The notes beneath the pieces were generated by a model that was not told where the DNA came from, did not search any database, and was given only the letters and a program-made list of their open reading frames with translations. The translations under genes and the position numbers were made by a program. A stretch of 64,000 nt of DNA, taken from NCBI GenBank assembly GCA_016648135.1, contig JADDOH010024934.1, positions 186,001 to 250,000 on the forward strand, written 5' to 3'. Positions within the stretch are counted from its first letter, which is position 1. Each line of letters starts with the position of its first letter. Below are positions 1 to 12,464 of the stretch, piece after piece. The stretch comes from Agrypnia vestita (taxonomy: Eukaryota > Arthropoda > Insecta > Trichoptera > Phryganeidae).

Positions 1-139
1 AATAATCACTAACGCCCTTTTGGCTTTCTACCCTCGATATATTGAAACTATAAATTATCTCATATTGTCACACTCAGCAAATATAATTTAATTAATCTTA
101 AGTGGAAAGTTTATAATTGGCATAATTTACTATTTTTTA

Positions 140-180
140 TCTCATATCTCATATCTCATATCATCTCATCTCATCCCTCA
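140..180. repeat. CTCATAT-type microsatellite
   Basis: Short imperfect tandem run of CTCATAT/CATCT units immediately before a retrotransposon 3' fragment. It probably arose by slippage. No other function is visible. Confidence 0.6.
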
Positions 181-185
181 GACGT

Positions 186-560
186 ATGTGTGGGCAAATC
201 AATTAATGATAGAGTAAAGAATGCAGATATTAAGAATGAATGTAAAGCTGATCTTAGCACAATTAATAGAATTAAAAAAGGGTCGCTCAGATGGTTTAGG
301 CATATTGAGCTAAAGAATGAGGAAAGAAAGGTAAGAAAGATGTATAACGCAAGTGTTGATGGCGCCAGAAAGAGAGGGCGACCGCGGAAGACGTGGCATG
401 ACCAGATTAACCAGATAATGGAAGATGGTCCCGTTAGAAGCCTCAACAACGGGCGAGCTTGCATGCGAGGGTGTATGAATGTGGATGAGGCGAGAGTTGT
501 ATGTCAGGACAAAAGAGTGTGGCGACCACGGGGAAACGGCGTGATGGTAAGTTAGTTAGT
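186..560 (+). pseudogene. Non-LTR retrotransposon RT 3' tail (copy 1)
   Basis: A 121-codon open stretch shows the C-terminal signature of endonuclease/reverse transcriptase polyproteins of insect non-LTR elements: a basic segment reading GSLRWFRHIE, then NEERKVRKMY, then GRPRKTWHDQINQI. The catalytic RT region is absent, so this is a 5'-truncated copy, the usual outcome of target-primed reverse transcription. Related copies occur at 5400-5985 (+), 42600-43090 (-) and 56950-57075 (+). The end is marked by a GTTAGTTAG-like string that recurs after copy 2. It is not expected to make a functional protein. Confidence 0.8.
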
Positions 561-2120
561 TTTATCTCTTATATGTTACTGTTAACTTTTTCTAAAATAA
601 ATAAAATAAACACCCTGTGTTGCAAATTTCGATCGGAGGCAACTCGTGCGGCGCTCGGATAGTACGCGTATAGAAAAATGATTTACCTGGTATTCGACGA
701 GTTGTTGTTTGATGAGCCTCGCACCGGCGCCCAGGAGCTCTAGCGGCTGGCCATAGCGTCCAACTCGCACTGACGCGGGCCGGGCCGCGATCAATACGCG
801 GCCGAGTTGGGCCGAGTTGGGCCGATCGGCTCCGGCCGCCGCCAGCTGGCCACTCGCACACGAGTTGTCCCGCAAACAGGGTTGCCACAACGACCCAAAA
901 ACTGGTGCACGAAAATTTTGAAAAACCGTTGGACGTGTTCTGCTGAAAGAAAATTAATACCTGCTGATTTCGTACATTTAGACAAAATGTCTAAATGTAA
1001 GAAAAACAGTAGGTATTTATTTTGTTTGTGGGTTGGATGTATTCTATCAAATACTTAAATCTATATTCTAATGGAAGTGACTTTGAAGTATAAAACTTGA
1101 ATATAACATTTAAGTATAAGCGTGTTAGTTTAATCATTTGTCGCCTTTGCTTTGAATTTTCTATTGTATAAAAAAGAGTCTTGTCTGTCACGGATAAAAA
1201 GCATTTATCCATAACATTACATCAAATGATCAGTACAAAATATACATACATTTTTATATTTTTTTTATATTTAAATTTATATTAAAATACGTAATTGAAT
1301 TTATTATTTATCCATTTTGGAATCACTGATGGCTCAATAAACCTTTTCTTTTCGTGGAATCCACGCATCGACTCTTGATTCTGCCTCTTTTTGAGTATTT
1401 AATGAAAATGTGACACAGCGTTGTCGTTGAAAAAATTAATCGCTCGTACTACAGCTTACCCTTACAGCTACAGCCTTACTCGGATGGTGATTTTCCATGA
1501 AATCTTGCGATATTCCCACATTTTACAAATCTCACTTATCTCATTTAAAGTGAAAGACCTCACCTGATCCTCAAATGGCTCTCCTCTGTAGCTGCATGTT
1601 GTAGCTCGTGATGCAGAGACATTATTTCTTCATTGATACTCTTCCACTCTATGACCAAAATACGAGTTAACCAAGCCTCACTGTTAGACCTCCACATAAC
1701 ATTTAACTGCCTCTTCTGAGCCTTGAATTTCTTGAAGAAATTAATTAATTGAAGGAATTTAACCTTCTAATCACCGCTTGCATTAGCACGCATTAAGATT
1801 GCAAAACGAACTTTCAAGCAAGCGTGTAACGAGAATTTTCGTGCTTGGCATTAAAAACAAGACAGGTTTACTCGTATGTCGAATCAAATGGTTTGAAAAA
1901 AATTTGCTCGTATTTCGAAATACGTAAGTCAAGTTACTCGTAAGTCGAGTTTTCACTGTTATTTGAGTCATCACACATTCAAAAATTCTAAACACCGGAT
2001 GAGTTTTGCATGAGCAATTTGAAAGTAGCATGATAGGTGAATTTTTAAACAATTTTCATTATATTGAGTATATAGTCAAAACTGAAAAAAATGTAAAATC
2101 ATCAGCCCAAATTAAGACAA
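561..2120. other. Gene-poor stretch with a GC-rich patch
   Basis: No convincing gene is seen. Positions 640-900 are strongly GC- and CpG-rich, with a short direct repeat of GGCCGAGTTG near 800-825, unlike the AT-rich surroundings. This could be the 5' end of a lost transposon or a promoter. An ATG at 988 on the plus strand opens only about 23 codons. The rest (1060-2120) is AT-rich and featureless. Confidence 0.5.
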
Positions 2121-3671
2121 AAAGAAAATCAGACTGCTTATGTATACAAATCTCCCGGCCCTGACAATATTCCGCCAATACTAATATAAAACAGTGAGTA
2201 TCCTCAATATTGTGTCCACTTAAAGAATTATTCAATCAATCTCTTGAATTGGGCATATTTCCAGAAGCTTGGAATTATCTTACACCAATTTCTATGAAAG
2301 GTGATAGGAGGGATGTTTCTAATTATCGTCCTTTATGCATTTTATCCACTATACCCGAATTTTTTGAAAGTGTTGTTCTATACATTATTTCAAAGGATAT
2401 TAATAAAATAATTGTGTCCAATCAACATGGATTTACACCGGGCAAATCTACGTTAAATATTTTTTTATTATATCAAAATTACATTACAACCATTTTATCC
2501 CAGAAACTATAAATTGACTCAATGTATACTGATTTTAGCAAAGCACTTGATAAGGTAGATCACAATTTATTGTTATTCAAGGTATTATACGTAAAAATAA
2601 ATTCCTTCTCTTCTTTTCAACTAGTGGGGTCCCACAAGGATTTCACCTAGGACATATTTTGTAAATTTTGTAAATAATTTAACTAAATCTGATCAAACTC
2701 AAGGAGTGGTGCAGAACCAATAAAATATTTTTAAATACCAACAAATGCCAAGTTATATATTTTTATAATATTAAAAAAAACTAGCATATATCACTACTCT
2801 ATCAATGATATTTTATCGAAATCAATAACATAAATTCATGATCTCGGCATTTTATTCACGATAAGTTATCATTTGTAAGTCATACCAATAATATAACTAA
2901 TAAGACTATGCAGACTCGCGGTTTTGTTTTCAATCACTGTACTGTTCTCTTGTTAGAAGTCAGGTAGAATACAACTCATCTACGTGGAGTTCACATTATA
3001 TTGCCCAAATATACACACTAGAACACATCCAACATAAATTTCTACGTTACATTAACTGCCGACTTCACATCCCAATTGAAAATATCAACTACACAGAATT
3101 ACAATTTTTTACGGGATTATTGTCATTATCCAGCATGAGAGTTGAATCTGATTTGATTTTACTTTACAAAATTATTAACTCGCATTTTGACACCCCTGAT
3201 ATTCTGTGTTGGTTTATGTTTCATGCGCCTGTAAGAGCTACTCGGATACCTATGCTATTTGATTATGACAACATTAGAACTAATTCTCATTTTAACTCTA
3301 TTGTACCTAGACTGCATAGACTTGGTAAAACTTATGCATTGATATTTTTAACTCTAGTTTAACACATTGTAAAAATGCGCTACTAAAAGCTCTACGTCCT
3401 GCCGCACGGTGATCAATTTTGAGCATTTAGTTGGAAATAAGTTTTTATGAATTTTACACATGTAGAAAATGATATTTTATATTATATAATACCTAGTAAT
3501 GGTTGAAAGTGTATCTTTAGAGTTTTTTTATTCTATAGTTAGTGATATATGACACCTGAGAAATAGTATAACATTCATCAAATTGATTAACATATACTGT
3601 GTTAATTATATTTCTTCTGTGAATAGTAAAACAAATACAAAAAACCAGCAAAGCATATGTATACTTAACAA

Positions 3672-3722
3672 ATGTTTAATATAATGTTTAATATAATGTT
3701 TAATATAATGTTTAATATAAAT
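3672..3722. repeat. Tandem repeat of a 12-bp AT-rich unit
   Basis: Four consecutive copies of TGTTTAATATAA lie inside the DNA element. It is a simple tandem array. Confidence 0.8.
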
Positions 3723-3761
3723 AAATTAAATTACAACATAAAATAAAAATATAATAAAAAA

Positions 3762-4155
3762 TCAATTATTATTAAAGTCTAAAGTAGCGTCATCAAATTG
3801 TAGTCTTCTTTTGAAATCCATTATCGTTGGAATACTTAATAACGATAAAACATCTTTGAGGAGAATGCTTGCTTTTTTTAATGGGAGTTTTCTAATACTT
3901 GAAATTATGGAATCTGAAGAAATTAATAAAATATTAAGCAAATCTTCATTGCTGTTGAGTCTAGAAATTTTTCGAGTATTGTGCTCTCTATATTTTCTAT
4001 ATTCTTTGTGCCTCACTTCTTGAGCATCTTCTGATAACTGACCTATAGGGAGTATCATTGTCGTAAAGGTCGTAGTATCATTGCTTTTGAAATGCCTCGT
4101 GTTCTTCTTATGAACATTTCAAAAAGTTCGCGTCGTGTCAGTACTTTTCGGCTCT
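3762..4155 (-). pseudogene. Degraded terminal exon with a BESS-like tail
   Basis: A 98-codon open stretch (stop at 3762) ends in a BESS-like segment: a leucine-rich pair of helices around SIRKLPLKKASILLKDVLSL. BESS motifs are about 40-residue protein-interaction regions found at the ends of MADF proteins. To the right, a plausible acceptor (TTTTTTGCAG) lies near 4155, but the frame from it meets a stop and reaches the open stretch only through a frameshift near 4100. It is therefore probably a decayed exon carried by the surrounding TIR element. Assignment to BESS is by pattern only and could be wrong. Confidence 0.35.
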
Positions 4156-5399
4156 CTGCAAAAAATTAATATCTTTATAATATGCAAGTGTTACTATATA
4201 GGTTATTTAGGGAAAGGTTCGTGCTATGAATTAAAAATAGTGTCGATGAAAAAATAGATACGTCTTTTTTAAAAAAAAATGTTAAGTTTCATGTAAAATC
4301 ATGGAAAAAATACTTTTGTGACAGCATATTTCATTGTATCAAAAACATTATAAAAATATTTTTAATATTATTTATGTCATAAATCCTACCTTCCACAATG
4401 TTTTCCATATTTCACACTTTTCGTTATATGTTTGCTAATGTTTCAAATTCGCGACTACACTCGACGCTGACTCGAACGGTACTGGCTGAAATCACGACCC
4501 GGCAGCGTGTGCAGGCACTTTACACTGTTGTCAAATCTATGCGATTCTCAATTTTTTTTTTCATAAATAATTTTCGTTTAATATAACATGTACTTTTTTT
4601 AAATAAATACATATAAAAAATTTTCATGGCCGTAAAATTAATGCTCGTTTCCAACTAACGTTCATACAAATTGATCACCGTGTCCCGTCCTGAATCCATA
4701 ATGTATATGTTTAATCTTATAGTAATACTTCAGACCTCCATTTTCTAAATTATGATATTGCTCAAACCTTCAAAAAATTGTTAATACTGTATAGTCAATT
4801 CCCATTATAATTTTTTGCTTTACTATAAATACTACTCATTTGATTTCTTGTATATATTATAGCAATAGGTACTTTTTGTACCGTATATTGAAATAAATAA
4901 ATTAATTTTTGCGTTTTTCTCGAAACTACCTTCATGCGACTGGTGGATAAAATATATCAAAAACTATTGGAAATATTTTATTCAAAATTTTCACACATCT
5001 GACTAATAATATTATTTACGATGAAGCATATTTTTGATAAAACTCGCCGTTTCTTTATTATGAAGTTTGAACATCGATTTTTTTTTTTAAATATTGTCAA
5101 GCTAGGTACTCTCATTTGCATAAAAAAGAATGTATTTGTTTTATATATTCTACGTCATCATTTATTGTTTTTAATGGATTCCAATTTGTTCATTGTCAAT
5201 TCTTTATGTGGTTCCCAGTACAACAGCTATAATGTATAACTATCGAAATGGCGGGTACGAGGTATGGAGCTGGCGAATTGCGATAAGTTATTATTTTTTA
5301 GACAACAGTAATATACTTTTATTCTCATACTTAGGTTTCTTGCAGGTTGACCAATATATTTACTGACACAATATCCACAAGTTAATCTTAAATGAATTT

Positions 5400-5985
5400 T
5401 GAAAAGGAAAGGAAAGGAGAGTGACTGCGGGAAACAGAGTTAATGGTGCTCGAAATGCAATTATGGCCAATAAGAATCTGTCAAAGGAAGCAAGACTAGC
5501 GGTACATAATGGCGTTCTAGTGCCAACCCTAATGTATGGAAGTGAAGCCTGGAATTGGCAAAAGAGGAATGAAAGTAGACTAAATGCGGTCACTAAGACG
5601 CTTGTATGGAAAATCTTTGGTCGATAGAGTGAGGAATGAAAAAATTAGACATGAATGCAATGCTGGCTGTAGTGTGGTAAATAGAATAAAGAAAGGAGTG
5701 CTGAGATGGTTTGGTCATGTGGAACATATGAACGAGGAAAGGATGGTTAAGAAAATATATGAGGCGAGTGTTGAAAGCAACAGAAATAGAGGGCGTCCGC
5801 GAAAGACCTGGCACGGTCAGATACCACAAGTGTTTGAGGATGGCCCCGTTAAAAGCCGCAACAACCGTAGAACTTGTATGAATGTAGCCGAAGCAAAAGT
5901 GGTGTGCCAGGATAGAAGAGTGGCGTTCAATCCTCTCTGCCTACCCCTGCGGGAAAACGGCGTGATGGTTAGTTAGTTAGTGAAA
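5400..5985 (+). pseudogene. Non-LTR RT 3' tail (copy 2)
   Basis: Contains the tail region in two overlapping frames, so at least one frameshift (about 5590). The first part reads NGARNAIMANKNLSKEAR, then LVPTLMYGSEAWNWQKRNE; the second reads GVLRWFGHVEHMNEER and RGRPRKTWHGQI. YGSEAW followed by RWxGHV and GRPRK is the typical end of these RTs. Same family as copies at 186-560 and 42600-43090. It ends in the same GATGGTTAGTTAG string. Confidence 0.8.
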
Positions 5986-6799
5986 AAATCGGAAGATGGA
6001 GCTGTTATGTCTGAAAGTGGGTAAACTACACTTCATCACAATCATCGCCACTATTGGTTCTACAACCCCTTATGAGTATTGACCTCATCCGAACTACACA
6101 TCGTTTTTCTCAATTTTTGGATACTTAAGGTAAATATGTCGTTAAAGACATTGTCACTTCATTATAGTGTTTATTTTCCCGAGCACTTTCGTTCTATTGG
6201 TCATGTGTTTATCGTTCATCTTCTCCACATGGTTCAACCACCAATTTTACTAAATCTTGAGACACTTATCTCACCACTCACTCCTTACGAAAACTTCAAA
6301 GTTCACGCTAATACTAATCATTCTTCGCTTCGCCTCATACTGAAGAGACTGTCTCAATTTATTCATAGTTTTATTCTTCACCCTAGATACAGCCCCCCCC
6401 CCATTTCACACGGTTGCTCCCCATCCTTCGCTGTTATCTGTCAGTTTGTCCCTGCCAACACCTTTATATCATCGACCAATTACTTGTCCGGTCTTTGTAC
6501 TGGTTGAATTTGAATCTCGTGGCCTCTGGCATATAAATCTTACCCACCTGCGGCTGCACTACCCTAACATGGGACTCGACTAATATTTATCATATTTCAA
6601 GAGCTGGTGTCTCCCTCTACTGTCCACTAAGCGCTGAGCATGGTGTTCGTTATCCTGCAACCATGGCTGTCTCAACAACTGTACTCCAGTCTTCTTTCCT
6701 CCTTCTCTTTAGTCGTTTGCTACATGTAAAAGCCAGTAGTTATGTATTAAATTCTTACCTGAAAGCATTCGGTCTGAATGTTCTGAAAATTGTGTAAAT

Positions 6800-7930
6800 T
6801 CTAAGATAATGAATGACAATTACATATAATATTTGATTTTATGAAGTGTGGTATATTTCTCTCTTCTCTCTTCACTTCTACCATAAGAGTAACCTTGTGT
6901 CACCGTCATGGCGATCCATTAAGGATCTTGGCCTTCTCAATCATACATATTTACGTCACAATTATCGCTGCACTAGATCTTCCAGTCCACACCGAGGTTT
7001 CTTACTTCGATTTCAATACTAATACTCCATTTTCTTCGAGGACTTCCCCCTGGTTGTGTCTTTTGGGGTTGCTGGTGCAGTGCCATACGTGGATACCTTG
7101 GAGAAGGCATTCTTTGGCCGCATCCCGGCCTAGCGAAGTCGAGAGATCTTCAGTGTGACCGCGATATCTGGTTCGTTATTCTACAAGACTTGTAGTTCAT
7201 GGTACCACCTGATTCTCTTGTGTTCGTTTTCTTGTATAGATCCGAAAAAATTTCTGAGCACCTTCCTCCTCCCAGACATTAAGCATGTTTTCTTCTGCTA
7301 GCGTTAAAGCCCATGCATTGTTACCGTATAATAACGCGATTGTTCTGAGAATTGCTTTATCTGTGGTAATTTTGGACTTTTTTACGTTTTTAAATTATTT
7401 TTAGCGTATTTTTAGCGTAACCCAAACCGATAAATATACAGATATTTATCGGTTTGGGTTAATCCTGATTTTAACTCCGTTTCAATTATACTCGAGTACA
7501 GCTGTCTATCCACTTGCTCCGTATTGTTGCTGTGTGCCCTTCTTGACACTACCGTGAATTTCATTTAATCGACATTTATTCTTAGATAAATTGCTGCAGA
7601 TTTCTTTTCTAGTGGAATAAAGGCTTTCTCAACATCCATCCTACTTCTGTCTATGATTTGTAGGTCATCCGCATATGTTAAAAATGTTATTGTTCTATTG
7701 AGACTAGTTCTTGTACAGTCAACGTAACGGCATTCTCTGGTGCTATATTGAAAATAGGATTGTCATTAAAAAGTCGCCATACCCAGCCCAAATTTGTAAA
7801 CTGCTGGTTAGATCGTTTCCAATTCTCACATAATTTATGTTGTTGTTTAACGTCATTTCAATAAATTTAATCATTTTATGCGGAACACCAAATTTTCTTA
7901 AGATTTCTATTTATACTGAAATCTTCTTCT
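6800..7930 (-). pseudogene. Non-LTR RT remnant with YADD motif
   Basis: On the minus strand a broken RT domain can be read: LRKFGVPHKMIKFIEMTLNN near 7905-7850, then NYVRIGNDLTSSLQIWAG, then the catalytic box TYADDLQIIDRSRMDVEKAF near 7685-7625, then LLYGNNAWALTLAEENM near 7340-7285, and a degraded KISRLR tail near 7135. Stops and frameshifts interrupt it throughout. It is an inactive copy in the opposite orientation to copies 1 and 2. Confidence 0.7.
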
Positions 7931-7934
7931 CATA

Positions 7935-8410
7935 GTGCCATCTCGCCGATCTCTAATCGGAAGTCGGCGATCACGACTCTATTTCCGCCGCAGTGATCAA
8001 CTCAGTCGAGTTACGCTGGTTAACCAGTCCCTCAAGTTACGCAGCCATAAGATTGCTTCCTTTTTCACTTATTTTCCCTGGATGGTGCGTTGGTTATGAC
8101 CATATGTATGATATGTATATGTCCAATAATGTAATATATGCATTATATAACATGTCCGAGATACTTAAGATTTCTTAACTTGATGGTCCGCAGCACTTCT
8201 CTTTCTTTATCTATACGCCGGAGGATTCCATCTCAAATGCCTCGACATTACGGAATAATTCTTGGTTAAGTGTCCACGTCTCAGCCTTTAGGTCACGGTT
8301 AGCGAATAAAGTTCTCATCTGAGATACGCACTTCTCGCAATCTATATTCGAGCTCTTACTTCTTGAGATGTATCCCATTTCTCGTTCAGCCATGCACACA
8401 AGTGCTAGTA
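7935..8410 (-). pseudogene. Non-LTR RT 3' tail, second minus copy
   Basis: Minus-strand reading gives DLKAETWTLNQELFRNVEAF near 8300-8240, then TIKLRNLKYLGHV near 8185-8145, then WLRNLRDWLTSVTRL near 8045-8000. It ends at an ATGAGAAGAAGA string at 7935. The order matches the tail of a different RT lineage, also seen at 24000-24250 (+). Several stops are present. Confidence 0.65.
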
Positions 8411-11400
8411 TTATGTGACTCTTTTTATTGGTCCATTGTTAGTGATTATTTGGTGTAAGAAGCGATTTTTCTGACAATTGGGTTTAAGTTTTGTTACTTA
8501 ATTCAATCACTTTTATATTTTATAGCAATAAACTTGCATAAAATAAATGAATAGTTTTTGTAAACTTATATGAAACTTCCAACATTTTTCCACCATAAAC
8601 CGAATTGCAAATAGGTGGCAACATTCACCGTGTACGATATATTTTTTTTTCTATGGGACCAGACGATGTAATATAAACACATTTTTTCCTGACCAGATGA
8701 TATCCTAGCGTCATTCTAGTACTTCCATCGGTTTACGTGATTTTTATTTTAAGACTTAATTCTATTTTTGTTAGATAAATGAATGAATGAATTAGGAGAG
8801 GTGAATTATGAAGGGTGACCCAAAGCCATTGCCCGAAACATTATCATCTTCTCTGAAATTGTGTTGTGTTTACTTCCAAGTTATTTTCAGGAATATATGG
8901 ATGTCTTCAATCGAGCTGCGATCATCTTCATCTTTAAGAAAGAATGCCATTAAGGAAGTCCCAAGTCTCATAGAAATGTGATGTATAATTTTTTATATAC
9001 TCAAGTGTTCAGATCGTTTATGTCTGTATCGTATTTAATTAATACTGAAATTTAATTGGAAATATATTAAAAAAACTACTGCGTTCGGTAAGTAAATTAA
9101 AGTTGCATTTAACTATGGCGCGACTAATGCGATTACTATTTGCATATGATAAAATTGATTAAAAATGATAATTTTGTTGCTCAAAATTTGACGATATAAA
9201 TATATCGTTGTTAATAAATTCAACCATAAACAGCATAAAAGTTTATGCTTCATCATAAAGTTGGTAATTAATTAAGTAGGATTCGTTAAAAATCAAAGTT
9301 TTGTTAACAAAATATAAATTTACTTACCGAATGTAATTGGGATCAATAAATAAATTGTACACATTCAAAATAAAAAAAAAAAGAATTTTCATTTATTAAA
9401 AAATAAGACATCATTAATAGTCACAGTATGTACACGATATATTAAAACCCCCTTAGTATCACCCGGTTCTTTGAGTAATTAAAAAATACATGTTTTAACA
9501 ATTTTGTTTACATAAAGCATAGATTTTATGTGAACCTAAGAACAGTTTAAATACAAAAATACGGGTGACCTTATATATACCAAGGAGTTTGACCTAATTA
9601 GGAAGCTCAGCGAACATTGAATGTCGTATCCAGAGGATGCCGGACCAGATGTGCAGCAGCCTAATGCAATCTTCTTAGATTCAACAACGACTCTGCCTTG
9701 ACCCCTTCATACAACAACTTTGTCTCTATTTTCCCAATTATTAAAAAAAAAGCATGTATATTCATAGCAAGGGTCTAAAACACACAAAATAATTCAAAAG
9801 TGAAACAGAATTTGGTGACAGAAACACATTAATTTAAATTTGAACGCACAATTCGATGATTTACCTCGCGGGACGATATACGACCCGCAAAATGAACGTC
9901 TTACATGAATACATATCTTCTCACATAGTCAATTAACGAAATGAAACGAAACGAAACAAAAACATGAAAAAGTAACATATTGAACAAAACTTACATTTGT
10001 TGTCAAGACTTAACAATTACATATCTCGTTGAAACATTCAATACCTACTATTTATCCACATCTTTTGGAAATCCATTCTTCTAATTACAATTCTAATTGA
10101 GTTTGGCATTCAACTTGAACGAATAATTATTTATTAAACAACTCGAGTGAATCATTCCAATAAATCACCCGAGCGCATCCATTATTTTAATTCAATTAGG
10201 GCCATCACTAAATTCGTTCCAAAATTGATTTGAGTAATTAATTAAAATAAAAAATTATATAAAAGGGAATTATGATAGTCTATAGGAAACATAATTCAAA
10301 TAACTTTAAAAAAATTAAAAAGACACAAATTACTAAAAAAAATCGTCCTAATACTATTAAAGAATTGCTAAAACGAATTCTCATATTACTTTATTATCTA
10401 AAAATAATCAATAATTATGATACTAAATAGTTATGATTTTATAAAATAATACTGCATTAGCCATAACAATTTGTATGGCTAGAGTGCTTTTACGACTGAT
10501 CATAAAAAAGTATTTTCTGGATGCAAAACCAAACAATCAAAATTAATCAATTCCATCCTACCATCATTAATGTAAATCAGATTAAAACATATTTAAAAGT
10601 TTTTTATGGTTACACACAAAACTATTTCAAATGAAACGTTATTTTTGCAATCTGAATTCGAGGCTATTTTTATTTACAGAAAGCTTTAATCAGTAACATT
10701 TGTAGCCAGATCCACTTACAATACAAAAATCTTAACAACTACTTATTCTAAAAATCACAGTTGCTTTTTTCATTAAAGGTCTAACATCTTAAATAAGTAA
10801 ATAAACGAAACGCTTATTTTTTAAAATGATGTTAGTAATATTTAGCTAGTAGCAACACTGAACGTTATTTTTTTAACGTTTAATATTTTGAGATTTTTAA
10901 TTAATATCTTTGTGTCACATATATTTTAGTGGACTGAATAGTTCTTTGACATGGGGATATGTGATCTGAAGGTCCTTTAAAAAATATTAAACCAAGGTCC
11001 ACCGATATAGTTAAAAATTTGAAAAATGAAACAGTAACATTATATTTCTGACACGAATCTAACGTAGGCAGGTATTTATTATTTAAAAATTACAGGATTT
11101 TAGCTTATTTTTTTAGAAAAATTCTTATTTTTGTAGCAGCTTTTTACTAGACAAATTTCGCCTTATGAGAGTACTGTGATTGAGATTGATAATACTCTCT
11201 TAAATCGAAACGGGTCTTAAGTAAATTAAACTAGTAGAAAAAAAAACAAAAAGTGAATTTTTAAACGCTAAAACTCCAAACTATTGGTGTTCAATCAGTC
11301 AAAGAAGATCTAGTTCTGAAAAAACGATAATCGTTTTAAACATAAACGTGAAAATAATTTTAATAAGTGTCTTAAAAATATATGATTAGAATTTTCGATT

Positions 11401-11590
11401 ACTTCAAAGCCCATTAAACCACGGCAACCGATCCATGACTCTTCGATGTAAGTCGATGCAATGCAATTAAGATTTTCACACTCCAGATTTTCGCTATGTG
11501 TAATATAATGTGCTTTTTACGACTTTTGACGGACTCGGACACGCAGATGCAGGCTTTAGATCGAACCTTTAAAATGTTTCTAAAATACGA
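8411..11590. other. AT-rich interval without a recognised gene
   Basis: Both strands were read. No open stretch with recognisable motifs or matched splice signals was found. A small inverted-repeat element lies at about 9079-9336 (TTCGGTAAGTAAATT at 9084 and its reverse complement ending near 9331), consistent with a mariner-type MITE. The remainder is plain AT-rich sequence, possibly 3' UTR or downstream flank of the minus-strand MADF/BESS gene. Confidence 0.5.
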
Positions 11591-11597
11591 TTCAAAA

Positions 11598-12050
11598 CTA
11601 TTGTGAAGTGGAATTATTACTACACATTTTCAGTCGGAAATCAGTGATCACTTTCTGCAACGCTAGCTGAAGTTCCAACGCATCTTTAAGAGGCATATTG
11701 TTCAATTGTGCCGCAATACTTCTAGCAAACATATCAAACTCTGTTTCTATCGGTTTTTCCGTTTCTATGTGCATAGGGATCGAATCGACTTTATCAGTCG
11801 TGTCCGTGTCATACGTTGCTTCAGATTTGAAGTCGTCGGTGCATTCGAACCATGATGGCTGAGTGTATGGCTCACTTTCTTCGGTAGCTTCTTCGTTTAC
11901 CTCTATCTTAATTTCCTTTTTAACATTTACGAATTCTACATTTTCTTGTACAATCATAGATTCATCTTTCACTTTTAAAGACTCTTCTTCCTTTGCTGGT
12001 TCTTCCAGTGCCTGCAAAGACTCTGCGGAAGAAGTTGAGGCGGCTGGTAC
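11598..12050 (-). CDS. Terminal exon: acidic region plus BESS motif
   Basis: This is a 151-codon terminal exon (stop at 11598). The acceptor is ATTATTGCAG followed by GTACCAGCC, with exon base 1 at 12050 and reading phase 0. Residues about 5-110 are rich in Glu, Asp, Ser and Thr (for example VKKEIKIEVNEEATEESE), like an activation or linker region. Residues about 113-146 match a BESS motif: EFDMFARSIAAQLNNMPLKD then a leucine-rich second helix. BESS motifs mediate protein-protein contacts, including self-association in Adf1-type factors. It is the nearest clean terminal exon downstream of the minus-strand coding units. The best local partner is the MADF exon pair just upstream, whose internal donor at 12668 is also phase 0. 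Whether other upstream exons use this acceptor is untested. Confidence 0.7.
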   Translation of the reverse strand, partial: VPAASTSSAESLQALEEPAKEEESLKVKDESMIVQENVEFVNVKKEIKIEVNEEATEESEPYTQPSWFECTDDFKSEATYDTDTTDKVDSIPMHIETEKPIETEFDMFARSIAAQLNNMPLKDALELQLALQKVITDFRLKMCSNNSTSQ

Positions 12051-12464
12051 CTGCAATAATACAAACAATTTAGTGGTACATAATTTCAAGCGATTCGGAC
12101 GATAGTAAATTTTTTTCTTTGATGGAATCCTGTAAATTTTGTGATTAAAAGGATTTAGCTAAATTGGCTGGAAATTATTTGATGGTTCAACTTGGTACAA
12201 AGAAATAAAACAAATCGTGGAATGTGTCTAATAGTGAAGAGATAAATAGATACTCTTGATTCACAGGTGTAAGGAAATATTGTTTTTCCTCATTACTACA
12301 AACATGAAATCGAAAAGATCAATTTTTTGATGAGTTAAGAATTAATCAAAGACATTTTTTTGATATACGAGTATTACAATGAATCATTCGAATTGTTGTA
12401 AAAGTCTTTACGAAGGGAGGAGATACACGATTCAAAAGCAGTATAACAGCTGAAACGAAGCTGG

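Larger units (their letters stand above)
3402..4684. mobile_element. DNA transposon with TIRs inserted in the LINE
   Basis: The ends are inverted copies of each other: CACGGTGATCAATTT near 3405 on the left and its reverse complement at 4668-4682, followed on each side by a TTGGAAA block. Flanking CGTCCTG occurs at 3395-3401 and 4686-4692. This is a 7-bp perfect target duplication, or 8 bp with one mismatch, which fits the hAT or P superfamilies. The only coding trace is a degraded minus-strand exon at 3762-4155. The element is younger than the LINE it split. Confidence 0.7.
2125..4900 (+). pseudogene. Jockey/CR1-like reverse transcriptase remnant
   Basis: Eroded RT domain of a non-LTR retrotransposon. 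In order: SPGPDNIP near 2155, LTPISMKGD and NYRPLCILST (2278-2350), NQHGFTPGKST (about 2420-2455), YTDFSKALDKVDHN (about 2527-2570), a SGVPQG-like remnant near 2625, and the C-terminal RATRIPMLFDYDN/RTNSHFNSIVPRL region (3235-3310). Frameshifts and stops break the frame, and the YxDD catalytic segment was not found. A DNA element occupies 3402-4684, and LINE 3' sequence with AATAAATAAA resumes after it. This is an old, dead copy. Confidence 0.75.

Noticed and set aside
988..1058. Plus-strand short first exon after the GC-rich patch (MSKCKKNSR...)
   Set aside because: Only about 23 codons, no clear donor and no partner exon; too weak to call.
6079..6507. 142-codon plus-strand frame
   Set aside because: No recognisable domain and hydrophobic low-complexity content; it lies next to the minus-strand RT remnant.
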